DNA of 64,000 nucleotides from Candidatus Sulfotelmatobacter sp. (GTDB taxonomy: Bacteria > Acidobacteriota > Terriglobia > Terriglobales > Acidobacteriaceae), in the NCBI GenBank assembly GCA_036500765.1, contig DASYBM010000004.1:930001-994000 (forward strand), read 5' to 3'. Under the pieces are notes generated by a model. The model did no database searches. It worked only from the letters and a program-made list of their open reading frames with translations, and was not told the DNA's origin. Made by a program: the position numbers and the translations under genes. Each line of letters starts with the position of its first letter. Positions within the stretch are counted from its first letter, which is position 1. Shown piece after piece: positions 36,516 through 44,709 of the stretch.

Positions 36516-39419
36516 GTGTCTAAGCCACTAGCCGCAACCAAGTTCACGCGCACTGGGTTTACGAGAAATGGGTTTACGAGAAATAGGTTTACGAAAACTG
36601 GATTCATGCGCGCTCTCTGCATCGTTGCCTTAGCCGCAATGGCGGTCGTCGCACTAGGCGTCGGCATGCACCCGTACCGCGCAACCGCAGCCGTCAAGCC
36701 GATCTCCGTGGCCAAGCCGCCTGCATCCGCACCAGGCACCGGTCAGAACAGCCGCGTCCGCGCCACCCTCGCCGCCCTTCCCCTGGCCTTCGAAGCCAAC
36801 CAGGGACAGACGGATCCCCAAGTCAAATACATGGCCCGGGGCAACGGCTACACCGTATTCCTCACGGGCAATGACACAGTGTTCGCGCTGCATTCTTCGT
36901 CACCGACAATAGCCTCGCGCGTCGCCGACAAATACGCGTTCGGCAGAACGCCACGAAAGAAAGCAACAACGGAAAAATCCGCCGCGATTCGCATGCACCT
37001 GGTCGGCGGCAACACACACTCCAAAATCGCCGCTGGCCGCGAACTTCCCGGCCGCACCAACTACTACATCGGCAACGATTCCAGCCAGTGGCAGACCGGT
37101 GTGAAGCAGTACGCGGCCGTATCCTACCGTGACGTTTACCCCGGCGTCGACATGGCCTTCCACGGCCAGCAACGCCAGTTGGAATTCGATTTCATCGTGG
37201 CCCCGAACGCTAGCGCTGCGCCCATTAATCTTGCCTTCAGCGGAGCACGCAAGTTAGTCACCGACGCCTCCGGCAACCTTGTCCTCGCCTCCTCCGCCGG
37301 CAATGTTGTGCTGCGCAAGCCGATCGCCTATCAGGAAAAAAATGGCCAGCGTGAACTCGTAAATGTTGATTTCCAGATGAATGGAAACAATGTCGGCCTC
37401 GCTCTCGGCTCCTACGATCACAGCCGGGAACTGATAATCGACCCGTCGCTCAGCTACGCCACCTATCTCGGTGGCACCGCTGAGGACGACGCTTACGGCA
37501 TCGCCATCGACGGCAGCGGAAACGCCTACGTGACCGGTCAAACCGAGTCCACTAACTTCCCGACAGCCGGCGGCGTGGCTCCTAACACAAACTCCGGCAG
37601 CTTCGACGCATTCGTAACGAAGATCTCGGCGGACGGCTCCTCTCTCGTCTACTCGACTTACGTTGGGGGAACCGGCGCAGACAGCGGCAATGCGATCGCC
37701 GTAGACGCGTCGGGCGACGCCTTCGTCGCCGGCGGCACCGGCTCCACAGACTTCCCGCATACCGGCGGCTTTCAGACTACTTTGGGAGGCGCGCTCGACG
37801 CGTTTGTGTTCGAACTGAATCCCGGCGGAACAGCCCTGACCTATAGCACGTATCTCGGAGGCTCCGGCGATGACTACGCTTCCGGAATTGCGCTCGACAG
37901 TAGCGGGAATGCATACATTGTCGGCACCACACTCTCGACTGATTTCCCGGTGGATAATCCAATTCAAGCCACGATCAACGGGGCTTCCAACGGCTTCGTT
38001 ACCAAGATAAATACTTCCGGGAACGCGAAAGTGTATTCCACGTACCTTGGCGGAGGCACTGGCGATTTCGCGGCCGCAGTTGCAGTAGACTCCTCTGGCA
38101 ACGCGTACGTCACCGGCGCAACTCAAAATTCAACTTTCCCCACAACGACCGGGGCGTTCCAGACCACCTGCGGTACCGCCGCGAATTGCAACGGCGGTCT
38201 GGATGACGCCTTCGTGACTGTCATCAATGCAGCCGGCAGTGGATTCGTCTATTCGACTTTCCTTGGGGGTTCGGGAGTAGACGAGGGACTGTCAATTGCT
38301 GTGGACTCCGCGGACGACGCCTATGTGACCGGACTGACGCGGTCAAGCACAACCTTCCCGTTGAAATCGGCACTGCAGGCCACCTTCGGCAGCGGTGCTA
38401 CCCAAAACGCCTTCGTCACTGAAATAAATCCATCCGGAAACGCCCTGGTGTACTCGACCTTCCTTGGCGGGAACGTGTCGGATGCCGGTGCGGGCATTGC
38501 TCTTGACGGAAATAAAAACGCATACGTCACAGGCCAAACCAGCTCGTCCAATTTCCCGACTGTCAGCGCTACCCAGGCGACTCTTGGCGGCGGGAGCGAC
38601 GCGTTTGTGAGTGAGATCGCGGCGTCAGGCACTCAGCTCGTTTTCTCCACGTACCTCGGTGGAGCACTCGATGAAAACACCAACCTAGGCAGCATCGTCA
38701 GCGTGGCAGGCTCCATCGCAGTTGATAGCGCCGGCGCCAACATCTACGTTGCTGGCAATACCGCTTCGACAAATTTCCCAACTCAAGTGCCCGAACAAGC
38801 CGCTAACGGCGGCGGGACCGACGCCTTCGTGGCAAAGTACGCGACGGGAGCCGCGGGCCCCAGTTTCACCGTGACGGATGGCGCGTTGTCGCCAACATCG
38901 GGGAGCGCCGGGGCTTCATTCACCGCAACTATTACGGTGGGCTCGGTCAACGGTTTCAATTCAGCTGTTGCACTGACCTGCACCGGAGCCCCGGTCGTTT
39001 CCAAGGGGCCGACCTGCGCCTTCAGCAACCCTGGCGCTTCAGTTACTCCGCCGGCCAACGGCACCGTGACCTCCACGTTAACTGTTTCCACAACCGCGGC
39101 GGCGGCGATGCTTGGCGGCCCTTCCAATAGACCGTCCTCTGGCGTGATGTATGCCCTGTTTCTCCCCGTGTTCGGAATCGCGCTGCTAGGCGTCGGAATC
39201 GGATCCGGTGGCTCTCGCCGCAGAAAATTGTTCAGCTTCCTCATGCTCGGCCTGGTACTCGCGGGGCTATTGGCGATGCCCGCCTGCAGTAGCGGGAGCA
39301 GCAACGGTGGCGGCGCCACCTCCGGTACGCCCGCTGGCACATATACCTTCACCGTCACAGGTACGTCTGGGGGCGTTGCCGTGACCGGATCGCCGGCGTT
39401 GACCCTCACCATCAACTAG
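36516..39419 (+). CDS. SBBP-repeat surface protein with split Ig-like C terminus
   Basis: 967 residues from a GTG placed six bases after AGGAGG. The start has a tandem five-residue repeat (TRTGF/TRNGF/TRNRF/TKTGF) and then a signal helix MRALCIVALAAMAVVALGVG. Residues about 80-360 form the common N-terminal region of SBBP proteins (LPLAFEANQGQTDPQVKYMA, GVDMAFHGQQRQLEFDF). Seven SBBP beta-propeller repeats follow (YSTYLGG...GNAYVTG...TNFPT). An Ig-like domain ends the protein but is interrupted by two hydrophobic helices (about 877-897 and 904-923) joined by a GGSRRRK loop and ending MPACSS. Probably surface-exposed or secreted, function unknown. Confidence 0.88.
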   Translation: MSKPLAATKFTRTGFTRNGFTRNRFTKTGFMRALCIVALAAMAVVALGVGMHPYRATAAVKPISVAKPPASAPGTGQNSRVRATLAALPLAFEANQGQTDPQVKYMARGNGYTVFLTGNDTVFALHSSSPTIASRVADKYAFGRTPRKKATTEKSAAIRMHLVGGNTHSKIAAGRELPGRTNYYIGNDSSQWQTGVKQYAAVSYRDVYPGVDMAFHGQQRQLEFDFIVAPNASAAPINLAFSGARKLVTDASGNLVLASSAGNVVLRKPIAYQEKNGQRELVNVDFQMNGNNVGLALGSYDHSRELIIDPSLSYATYLGGTAEDDAYGIAIDGSGNAYVTGQTESTNFPTAGGVAPNTNSGSFDAFVTKISADGSSLVYSTYVGGTGADSGNAIAVDASGDAFVAGGTGSTDFPHTGGFQTTLGGALDAFVFELNPGGTALTYSTYLGGSGDDYASGIALDSSGNAYIVGTTLSTDFPVDNPIQATINGASNGFVTKINTSGNAKVYSTYLGGGTGDFAAAVAVDSSGNAYVTGATQNSTFPTTTGAFQTTCGTAANCNGGLDDAFVTVINAAGSGFVYSTFLGGSGVDEGLSIAVDSADDAYVTGLTRSSTTFPLKSALQATFGSGATQNAFVTEINPSGNALVYSTFLGGNVSDAGAGIALDGNKNAYVTGQTSSSNFPTVSATQATLGGGSDAFVSEIAASGTQLVFSTYLGGALDENTNLGSIVSVAGSIAVDSAGANIYVAGNTASTNFPTQVPEQAANGGGTDAFVAKYATGAAGPSFTVTDGALSPTSGSAGASFTATITVGSVNGFNSAVALTCTGAPVVSKGPTCAFSNPGASVTPPANGTVTSTLTVSTTAAAAMLGGPSNRPSSGVMYALFLPVFGIALLGVGIGSGGSRRRKLFSFLMLGLVLAGLLAMPACSSGSSNGGGATSGTPAGTYTFTVTGTSGGVAVTGSPALTLTIN
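36546..36605. repeat. 15-bp coding tandem repeat at protein N terminus
   Basis: Four units related to TTTACGAGAAATGGG encode TRTGF-TRNGF-TRNRF-TKTGF directly before the signal helix of the SBBP protein. The middle two units are nearly identical. Confidence 0.8.
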
Positions 39420-39436
39420 CCTCGAGCCAAACTCCG

Positions 39437-39470
39437 ACGGCCGCTTTCCAACGGGAAGGCGGCCGTTGTC
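39437..39470 (+). terminator. Probable terminator after SBBP gene
   Basis: ACGGCCGCTTTCC pairs with GGAAGGCGGCCGT (13 bp with one G-U pair, AACG loop). It is followed by the modest T-rich tract TGTCTTTG, 18 bp after the stop codon. Confidence 0.75.
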
Positions 39471-39767
39471 TTTGTGGCTGAACTCTTGATGGCGTAACTC
39501 TGCCCAGCCTCGCCGCCGCGTGGTGGTAGTATGGATGATTCCTGAGCTTGACCCGGGTTTATCATACATCCCCGAATCGCATAGCCCGAGGGAAATGTCT
39601 GCGGTAAAATGGGGCGCGGATTCCTGCTTCATCGGGCCAGATGCAAATCAGCAGCCCGCACAAGGCGACAGTTCGCCGGCAGGCCGGGCAGCCTTTGGGC
39701 TATGGCGGGAATCGAAGCAAGAGGATCGAAGCTGCTGTACAGTAATCTCTGAACCAAAACTCTGCTC
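39471..39767. other. Intergenic region
   Basis: Between the terminator and the next gene there is no convincing coding frame, RNA gene or repeat. A promoter for the Ig-like gene is expected here but none stands out. Confidence 0.4.
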
Positions 39768-40853
39768 ATGTTGAAATCCGAGTCGTCGCGGTCGTGGCTG
39801 CCGTCCAATTCGTCGATATCCAACCGAATTCTCCGGATGATGCAGCCCGCCGGAATTGCCGCAATGTGCCTGCTGGCGACTTTACTGGCGTTGCCATTGA
39901 GCGCATCAGCCCAGAACGTCACCCTACAGGCCATCCCGTTCAATCCCCTCGCTGTCGCCCCGGGAGGCACGTCGGCCTCGACCATCACAGTCGGAGCCAT
40001 CAACGGCTTCAGCGGCACCGTCGATCTCGCCTGCGCGGTGACGTCGACGGCGACGACAATCGTCGATCCTCCGGTCTGCACGGTCAGTCCGTCGACCGTG
40101 ACGCCCAATGCCAGTGCCTCGGCCACCATCACCACCGTCGGTGACACCAGCACCGTCGGTTACAGCATCACCATTACCGCAACGCCGTCCTCGGGCGCCG
40201 CGCCCACGCCGATCACACTCAGCCTGACCGTGCTGGCAGTTACGCCCACGTTCACCGTCACCGTGGAGAAAGCGGTATCGCCCAGCAGCGTGACCGCGGG
40301 TAACGGAGGCGTCGGCGCCGTCACCATCAATCCCATCAACGGATACACCAGTACGGGGGGCATAACGCTCTCATGCGCATCGATCACTCCGCTGGTGACG
40401 ATCCCGCCGGTGTGTTCGTTCAATCCGGCGATCGTTGGGGTCAATGGAGAGTTCTCGTCGACCCTCACGATCACCACGTTCGGCCCGATCATTACAGGCG
40501 CGAACTCGCCGCCTGGCATTTCGCCGCGAAGCTTTTACGCCCTGTGGATGCCCTTGCCTATGCTGGCCTTCGTAGGGCTGGGCGCTGCGCTGGGCGGAAC
40601 TCGATCGAAAAGCGGCAACAAAAAAGTCTGTGCTCTGCTGGGTCTTTTCCTGATCGGCGCCGCACTTTTCCTGATGCCTGCCTGTGGCAATACTTCTCCT
40701 TCGACCACTACGCCAAACGGCGTGACTCCCAACAACACTTACACGTTTACGCTCATGGGCGTCGATAGCAATGGAGTGATCTCCAGCAACACCGGCTCGA
40801 CGACCGGAGCGAATCCCACGGTTTCACTGACGGTAAGCGCGCCGACACCCTGA
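39768..40853 (+). CDS. Exported Ig-like protein with internal hydrophobic hairpin
   Basis: 361 residues. The signal helix is around residues 27-48 (GIAAMCLLATLLALPLSASA). Two Ig-like beta domains follow, of the acidobacterial type FNPLAVAPGGTSASTITVGA and FTVTVEKAVSPSSVTAGNGG. The second is interrupted after STLTITTFGP by two hydrophobic helices (about 256-275 and 285-304) linked by TRSKSGNKK. The second helix ends LMPAC (Cys306), followed by a Ser/Thr/Pro linker and the missing final strands (NTYTFTLMG, TVSLTVSAP). The arrangement copies the C terminus of the upstream SBBP protein. Start at ATG 39768; MMQPAG 23 codons later is an alternative. Confidence 0.82.
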   Translation: MLKSESSRSWLPSNSSISNRILRMMQPAGIAAMCLLATLLALPLSASAQNVTLQAIPFNPLAVAPGGTSASTITVGAINGFSGTVDLACAVTSTATTIVDPPVCTVSPSTVTPNASASATITTVGDTSTVGYSITITATPSSGAAPTPITLSLTVLAVTPTFTVTVEKAVSPSSVTAGNGGVGAVTINPINGYTSTGGITLSCASITPLVTIPPVCSFNPAIVGVNGEFSSTLTITTFGPIITGANSPPGISPRSFYALWMPLPMLAFVGLGAALGGTRSKSGNKKVCALLGLFLIGAALFLMPACGNTSPSTTTPNGVTPNNTYTFTLMGVDSNGVISSNTGSTTGANPTVSLTVSAPTP

Positions 40854-40856
40854 GTC

Positions 40857-41636
40857 ATGGACGGCCTCCGATACCGCACGCCGCGAAAGTTTCTGCAAAC
40901 TTTGCTGCCCGCGCTGTCCATGATGCCGTTACTGATCCCCGCTCTGTTTGTGCCCGGCATTTCGGCGTCTAGGCCGCCCGCAAAAAATAATCAGCCAAGA
41001 CCTTCCGCAGTTCGCTGGGACGAGCAGAATCCCGGCTGCACTTTTTCCCATACCGACGACGGCCACTTTCATTACGGCCTCTGGTACGAAGATGTCGGCA
41101 TCACCGTGACCATCGACTCGCAGGAACTCGAGAAAGTTCACCGCCGCCATGAGCCTTTTTTCGGCGCACTCCTCGACATTCGCTACCGGGGGAAGGGGTC
41201 GCTCGACCTCGATGTGGCGGCCATTTCTCTCGAATTCGTAAAACATTTCAAAGTGGTTCAGACGGCTCTCGATCCCGACAATTTCACAGCGAAAGTGCAG
41301 AATGATGCCGACGCGCTGGATCATGAAACCGCACGCGAAGTGGAAAGGCATCCGGAAAAGAAAGAGGCGAAGGAAGCCTACGTACGCGCCTTCCTGAAAG
41401 ATTCCGCCGAACTTCAGGAGTTTGTCGGCAAGAACAGCCTGCGCCCCACAAGCCTGGGGCCCGGCAATCCGGAGGTCGGCGGATGGGTGCTGTTCAGCAC
41501 CAGCAGCAAGTGGATCAGTGGATGGAAGAAACAGGAAGAGTTCATCCTGCGCCTGCCGCTGGCAGGAAAAGTCTTCGAGTTCCCCTTCAAACTTCCACCT
41601 CAGCCGGGAGAAGTTCTGCTGCGGAAACGGGAATGA
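40857..41636 (+). CDS. Exported hypothetical protein
   Basis: 259 residues starting three bases after the preceding stop, so probably co-transcribed. A hydrophobic export segment (TLLPALSMMPLLIPALFVPG) ends near residue 37. The mature part has WDEQNPGCTFSHTDDGHFHYGLWYEDVGITVTID and a helical, charged middle (AREVERHPEKKEAKEAYVRAF). It ends in beta-rich KVFEFPFKLPPQPGEVLLRKRE. I do not recognise a family. The HTDDGHFHYG His cluster could bind metal, but this is speculative. Confidence 0.75.
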   Translation: MDGLRYRTPRKFLQTLLPALSMMPLLIPALFVPGISASRPPAKNNQPRPSAVRWDEQNPGCTFSHTDDGHFHYGLWYEDVGITVTIDSQELEKVHRRHEPFFGALLDIRYRGKGSLDLDVAAISLEFVKHFKVVQTALDPDNFTAKVQNDADALDHETAREVERHPEKKEAKEAYVRAFLKDSAELQEFVGKNSLRPTSLGPGNPEVGGWVLFSTSSKWISGWKKQEEFILRLPLAGKVFEFPFKLPPQPGEVLLRKRE

Positions 41637-41685
41637 CTCGGCTTCCTGAATCTTGCGTTCCGGAAGCCGAGAGCCGAAGCCAATC

Positions 41686-42096
41686 TTACGAAGCCGCTTG
41701 CCGCCCCTGCCGCTCGATTTCAGCCGCGTGATGCATGAGCACGTCGCGCAGCGATACTAATCCCTTCAACTCTTCGCCGTCGACGATCGGCAGATGGCGA
41801 AATCCGAACTCCCGCATGATGAACAGGCATTCCTCAATGGTCTCATCGGCGGGAACCGAGCGCGGATTGGCGGTCATGACTTCCGAAACCGCGGTGGTGC
41901 CCGGCGTGCGGCCCACGGCCACCACGCGGTTCATGATGTCGCGCTCCGACAGGATGCCCGTCAATCCACCGTTGCGCAGCACCGCCACGGCGCCGATATT
42001 GTGCTCCATCATGAAGCGCGCCGCCTCCGACACAGTGCGATTGGCTTCCACGGAATAAACTTTGCGGTCTTTTACGAGCTCGCGGAGAGTCGTCAT
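41686..42096 (-). CDS. CBS-domain-pair protein
   Basis: 136 residues made of two CBS domains. VYSVEANRTVSEAARFMMEH and IGAVAVLRNGGLTGILSERD form the first, and NPRSVPADETIEECLFIMRE with FRHLPIVDGEELKGLVSLRD form the second. Stand-alone CBS pairs bind adenine nucleotides and regulate partner proteins. ILSERDIMNRV matches the family's ligand loop. No partner gene is adjacent. The start ATG at 42096 agrees with the family length. Confidence 0.92.
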   Translation of the reverse strand: MTTLRELVKDRKVYSVEANRTVSEAARFMMEHNIGAVAVLRNGGLTGILSERDIMNRVVAVGRTPGTTAVSEVMTANPRSVPADETIEECLFIMREFGFRHLPIVDGEELKGLVSLRDVLMHHAAEIERQGRQAAS

Positions 42097-42196
42097 ACAG
42101 CGCTCCTTCAGTGCGAACCGGAACGAATTTGCCGGCAGCCACGGCCAGCCCCAGCGGTGGGCAATACTCTATCACAGGCGAAGGGCGCCAGCGGGT

Positions 42197-42240
42197 GCCC
42201 CATTTCTCGCGCGTACGTGCGCCAGAAATGGGGGCTTTTT
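42197..42240 (+). terminator. Terminator-like dispersed hairpin
   Basis: GCCCCATTTCT and AGAAATGGGGGC form an 11-bp stem with inner GCGC/GCGC pairing, followed by five T. It resembles the hairpin at 57094. No plus-strand gene ends immediately before it, so it may be a mobile terminator-like repeat. Confidence 0.65.
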
Positions 42241-42263
42241 CGCTGTCGGGGAAGCAGACCGAT

Positions 42264-42848
42264 CTAGAATCGGAATTGCGGACCGAGGGAGACTCTCAGA
42301 TTATTGTGAGCGCCGTTATTGAAGTAGATATCGTCGCCCACTTCGGCGCGCACCCCAAACGGTCCCGCAAACGCCTCAAGTCCACCGCCGGGGTAAACGG
42401 CGAAAAACGTCGAGCCATTGGTTAACCCAACGGTGTTGACAAAGCCTGTGGGGGCATTCTGATTGTTGACGCTGAAGTTGTCGAAGCCGACCTTGCCGGT
42501 CAGGAAAACACGAAACGGCCCCGATCCCGTCTGAAATTTCGGCCCGAAAAATCCGTGCAACGTGCGAAAGCTGGTATTCACGAATTGCGTCGTGACCCCG
42601 TTCGTGAACGTGCTGGTGTAGTTGCGTTTGAAGTCGTACGCCATCTCCGCTTCTATTTGCACGCTGCTGTTTACCGCAAAAGCGCCGCGCCCGCCCACGC
42701 CCACAAAGTTCTGGTTCTGCGAGGCATCGTTAATACGAAAATAATCCACAAACGCACCGACCTCGACATGGTCGGAGTGATCTTGTGCCATCAGCATGGG
42801 CACGCTCAGAAATAATGACGTCAATAAAAGACCGAAACTACGTTTCAT
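42264..42848 (-). CDS. Outer-membrane beta-barrel protein (OmpA/porin-like)
   Basis: 194 residues. The signal peptide MKRSFGLLLTSLFLSVPMLMA is followed by alternating strands (VEVGAFVDYFRIN, QIEAEMAYDFKRNY, FRVFLTGKVGFDNFSVN). It ends in SLGPQFRF, with the C-terminal Phe of BAM substrates. About eight strands fit a small barrel of the OmpW/OmpX-like type. A CAGGAGTG site lies before the ATG at 42848. An open frame continues further upstream, but the ribosome site and signal peptide fix the start. Confidence 0.85.
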   Translation of the reverse strand: MKRSFGLLLTSLFLSVPMLMAQDHSDHVEVGAFVDYFRINDASQNQNFVGVGGRGAFAVNSSVQIEAEMAYDFKRNYTSTFTNGVTTQFVNTSFRTLHGFFGPKFQTGSGPFRVFLTGKVGFDNFSVNNQNAPTGFVNTVGLTNGSTFFAVYPGGGLEAFAGPFGVRAEVGDDIYFNNGAHNNLRVSLGPQFRF

Positions 42849-43039
42849 GTTGCACTCCTGATTGGTTTCAAAGGTTTGCGCGATCTCCCACTGCGCGAGC
42901 AATGTCGAGCGGAGACGCATTGGCAGGCATCGATATGGATGCGAAAGCGGGTGGGCAGGGTTGGAAGCAATACGCTGAAACAGGCCGATTGGCGCGGTTT
43001 TTGTACGGTACCGCTCAAAAACATAACGGCGCGGACCGG

Positions 43040-43453
43040 CTACGCCAGCGCTTTGGCTTCCGTGCGCGCCTCTTTGAGAATGTCGGCGGGAACTTCTTTC
43101 AACGTCGCTCCAAACTCGAACATCGGCGTTTCCGTGCCCCGTCCCCAGCGCGCGACCTCCCAGTGAGCCCGGACGAACCTTACCTCCGGATGCGCGGTCA
43201 GATCGAGCAGCAGCGGAGATTCTCCGCAATAAAATTTCTGCGGGAACGCAGCGATCGACATCGCGCCCCAAGCCGCGCCATCGGCCGAACCGAAAATGCT
43301 CAGGTCGAGCGACTCCTGTTCGATGATCTTCGTAATCGCAAGCGTGACCAGAAAAACTCGACTCGCGGCAGAACTCACATCGACGGTGGGGCCGTCGCCC
43401 TTGGCGCTCACTACCGTATGCGCAGCAACCAGCACGGCATCAATCGTTGTCAT
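43040..43453 (-). CDS. Conserved-looking hypothetical protein
   Basis: 137 residues, soluble, no signal peptide. Runs such as LDLSIFGSADGAAW, IAAFPQKFYCGESPLLLDL and VRFVRAHWEVARWGRG alternate strands as in a small beta-sandwich. I remember similar short proteins from related genomes but know no name or function. It lies 28 bp after the VOC gene on the same strand and may be its operon partner. Confidence 0.75.
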   Translation of the reverse strand: MTTIDAVLVAAHTVVSAKGDGPTVDVSSAASRVFLVTLAITKIIEQESLDLSIFGSADGAAWGAMSIAAFPQKFYCGESPLLLDLTAHPEVRFVRAHWEVARWGRGTETPMFEFGATLKEVPADILKEARTEAKALA

Positions 43454-43481
43454 AGCGAGAGGATTCTAACAAATCCTGATT

Positions 43482-44396
43482 CTAATCCGCGGGATGCGGC
43501 CCGCTGAAATCGTTGCAGCAAGGCTTCTGCACATTCTTGAATTCCATTAATTCGACCCGCGACAGGTCGGGATCGAACACGTCCAACTGCCACTTGCCGT
43601 CCTTGCCGATCTCGGCCTGCTCATCGCGGTGCGCCTTCCAGCCGTTCGACTCCATGATGGCTTGGGCCTTCTTCATGTCGGCCACTCCGAGCGAAATGTG
43701 ATTCATCTCTCCAGTTTGTTCCAAGTCCATGTGCTCGGGCTGGTTCAGCATGTATTCCAGCCAGTCGGTACCGTCGGGAACCTGCATGGCGACCCAGTCG
43801 TCGGAAGTGTCCGGCTTATCGTGTCCGTGCCAGTACAGGCGGAAACCGAGAATGTCGCGGTAGAAACGATCTTCAGCGTCGGGGTGGTAGACAACGAAGC
43901 CGGCATGGATCATGTGGTGCGAAGCCGCCGAGGACCCGGCAGACGCGGATTCGCCCTTGCCCTCTTGTTTGGTTCGTTCCACGAACTCGATGCGATGTCC
44001 CTCCGGATCGTTCACCACGAAGAAGAGGCTGCGATCGTTTCGCACCTGAATCTCTGGAACTCTCACTCCCTGTGCCGTCAGATACCGGCGCAGCGCAACG
44101 ATGTTGTCGGTGGAGAAGGCAACATGATCCATCCGGTCGGTCGCCTTGGGATCGGGCGCCGGACTGTAGCCCACCCACTGCGTGCCGACTAAGTAGCGCA
44201 CCGATTCACCGCTTTCGATAGGATCGGCGGAGGCCAAGCCGAGTACGCCAGCGAAGAGCTTTTTCACGCCATTGGGATTCGTCGTGTAGAACGAGACGTG
44301 ATCGATGCCAAGAATGCGCGGGCGTTGTGGCGCAGCTTGAGCAAAAGCACAGATCGGCACCAGAGCGGAGACCAGCAGAAGCGTAAGTTTATTCAT
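43482..44396 (-). CDS. Exported two-domain VOC protein, copy 1
   Basis: 304 residues with a signal peptide (MNKLTLLLVSALVPICAFA). Two vicinal-oxygen-chelate (glyoxalase-fold) modules follow. The first has GIDHVSFYTTNPNGVKKLFA, MDHVAFSTDNI and GHRIEFVERT. The second has HAGFVVYHPDAEDRFYRDIL, MNHISLGVADMKKA and RVELMEFKNV. His and Glu residues at the expected metal positions (DHV, IEFVE, HAG, ELMEF) are kept. Length and order match the paralogue at 44710. Enzymes of this fold do isomerisation, ring cleavage or dehydrochlorination. An exported version has unknown substrate. Confidence 0.86.
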   Translation of the reverse strand: MNKLTLLLVSALVPICAFAQAAPQRPRILGIDHVSFYTTNPNGVKKLFAGVLGLASADPIESGESVRYLVGTQWVGYSPAPDPKATDRMDHVAFSTDNIVALRRYLTAQGVRVPEIQVRNDRSLFFVVNDPEGHRIEFVERTKQEGKGESASAGSSAASHHMIHAGFVVYHPDAEDRFYRDILGFRLYWHGHDKPDTSDDWVAMQVPDGTDWLEYMLNQPEHMDLEQTGEMNHISLGVADMKKAQAIMESNGWKAHRDEQAEIGKDGKWQLDVFDPDLSRVELMEFKNVQKPCCNDFSGPHPAD

Positions 44397-44709
44397 GGCG
44401 CCCTCGATTCTAGAACAAGCGGCCCACAGAGGCTAAAGGCTAAAGCCAGTTTCCCGTAAGTCGTTGAGTCTTCGTGCAAGTGATTGAAAAAACGTAGAAC
44501 GGCCCTGGGACGCTCGCAGACGAGCGATAAGGCGAAGGAGGGAGCTGACCCTGCCAGGCCGACGAATCGTCGACGCCAGGGCCGTTTCCGGCTCCGGAAA
44601 TGGCCTTCTAGCGAAGGCTCGGCTGCGAATCCAGCGCATTCGATCCGCGCTGGCTTTCTGTACGTACAATTACGAATCTGTTTTTGTACGTATAAAATGC
44701 GTTTACACG
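44397..44709. other. Intergenic region between the VOC paralogues
   Basis: This 313-bp gap has no gene. It holds GGCTAAAGGCTAAAGCC near the start, and two operator-like palindromes, TGTACGTACA (44659-44668) and TGTACGTATA (44685-44694). Confidence 0.5.
44659..44694. promoter_or_regulatory. Paired TGTACGTA palindromes
   Basis: A perfect 10-bp palindrome, TGTACGTACA, and a near copy, TGTACGTATA, are centred 26 bp apart in an AT-rich stretch that also contains TATAAAAT. The layout suits a dimeric repressor near the promoter for VOC copy 1. Confidence 0.35.

Noticed and set aside
42849-43271. N-terminal extension of the beta-barrel gene
   Set aside because: A ribosome site and a typical signal peptide fix the start at 42848.
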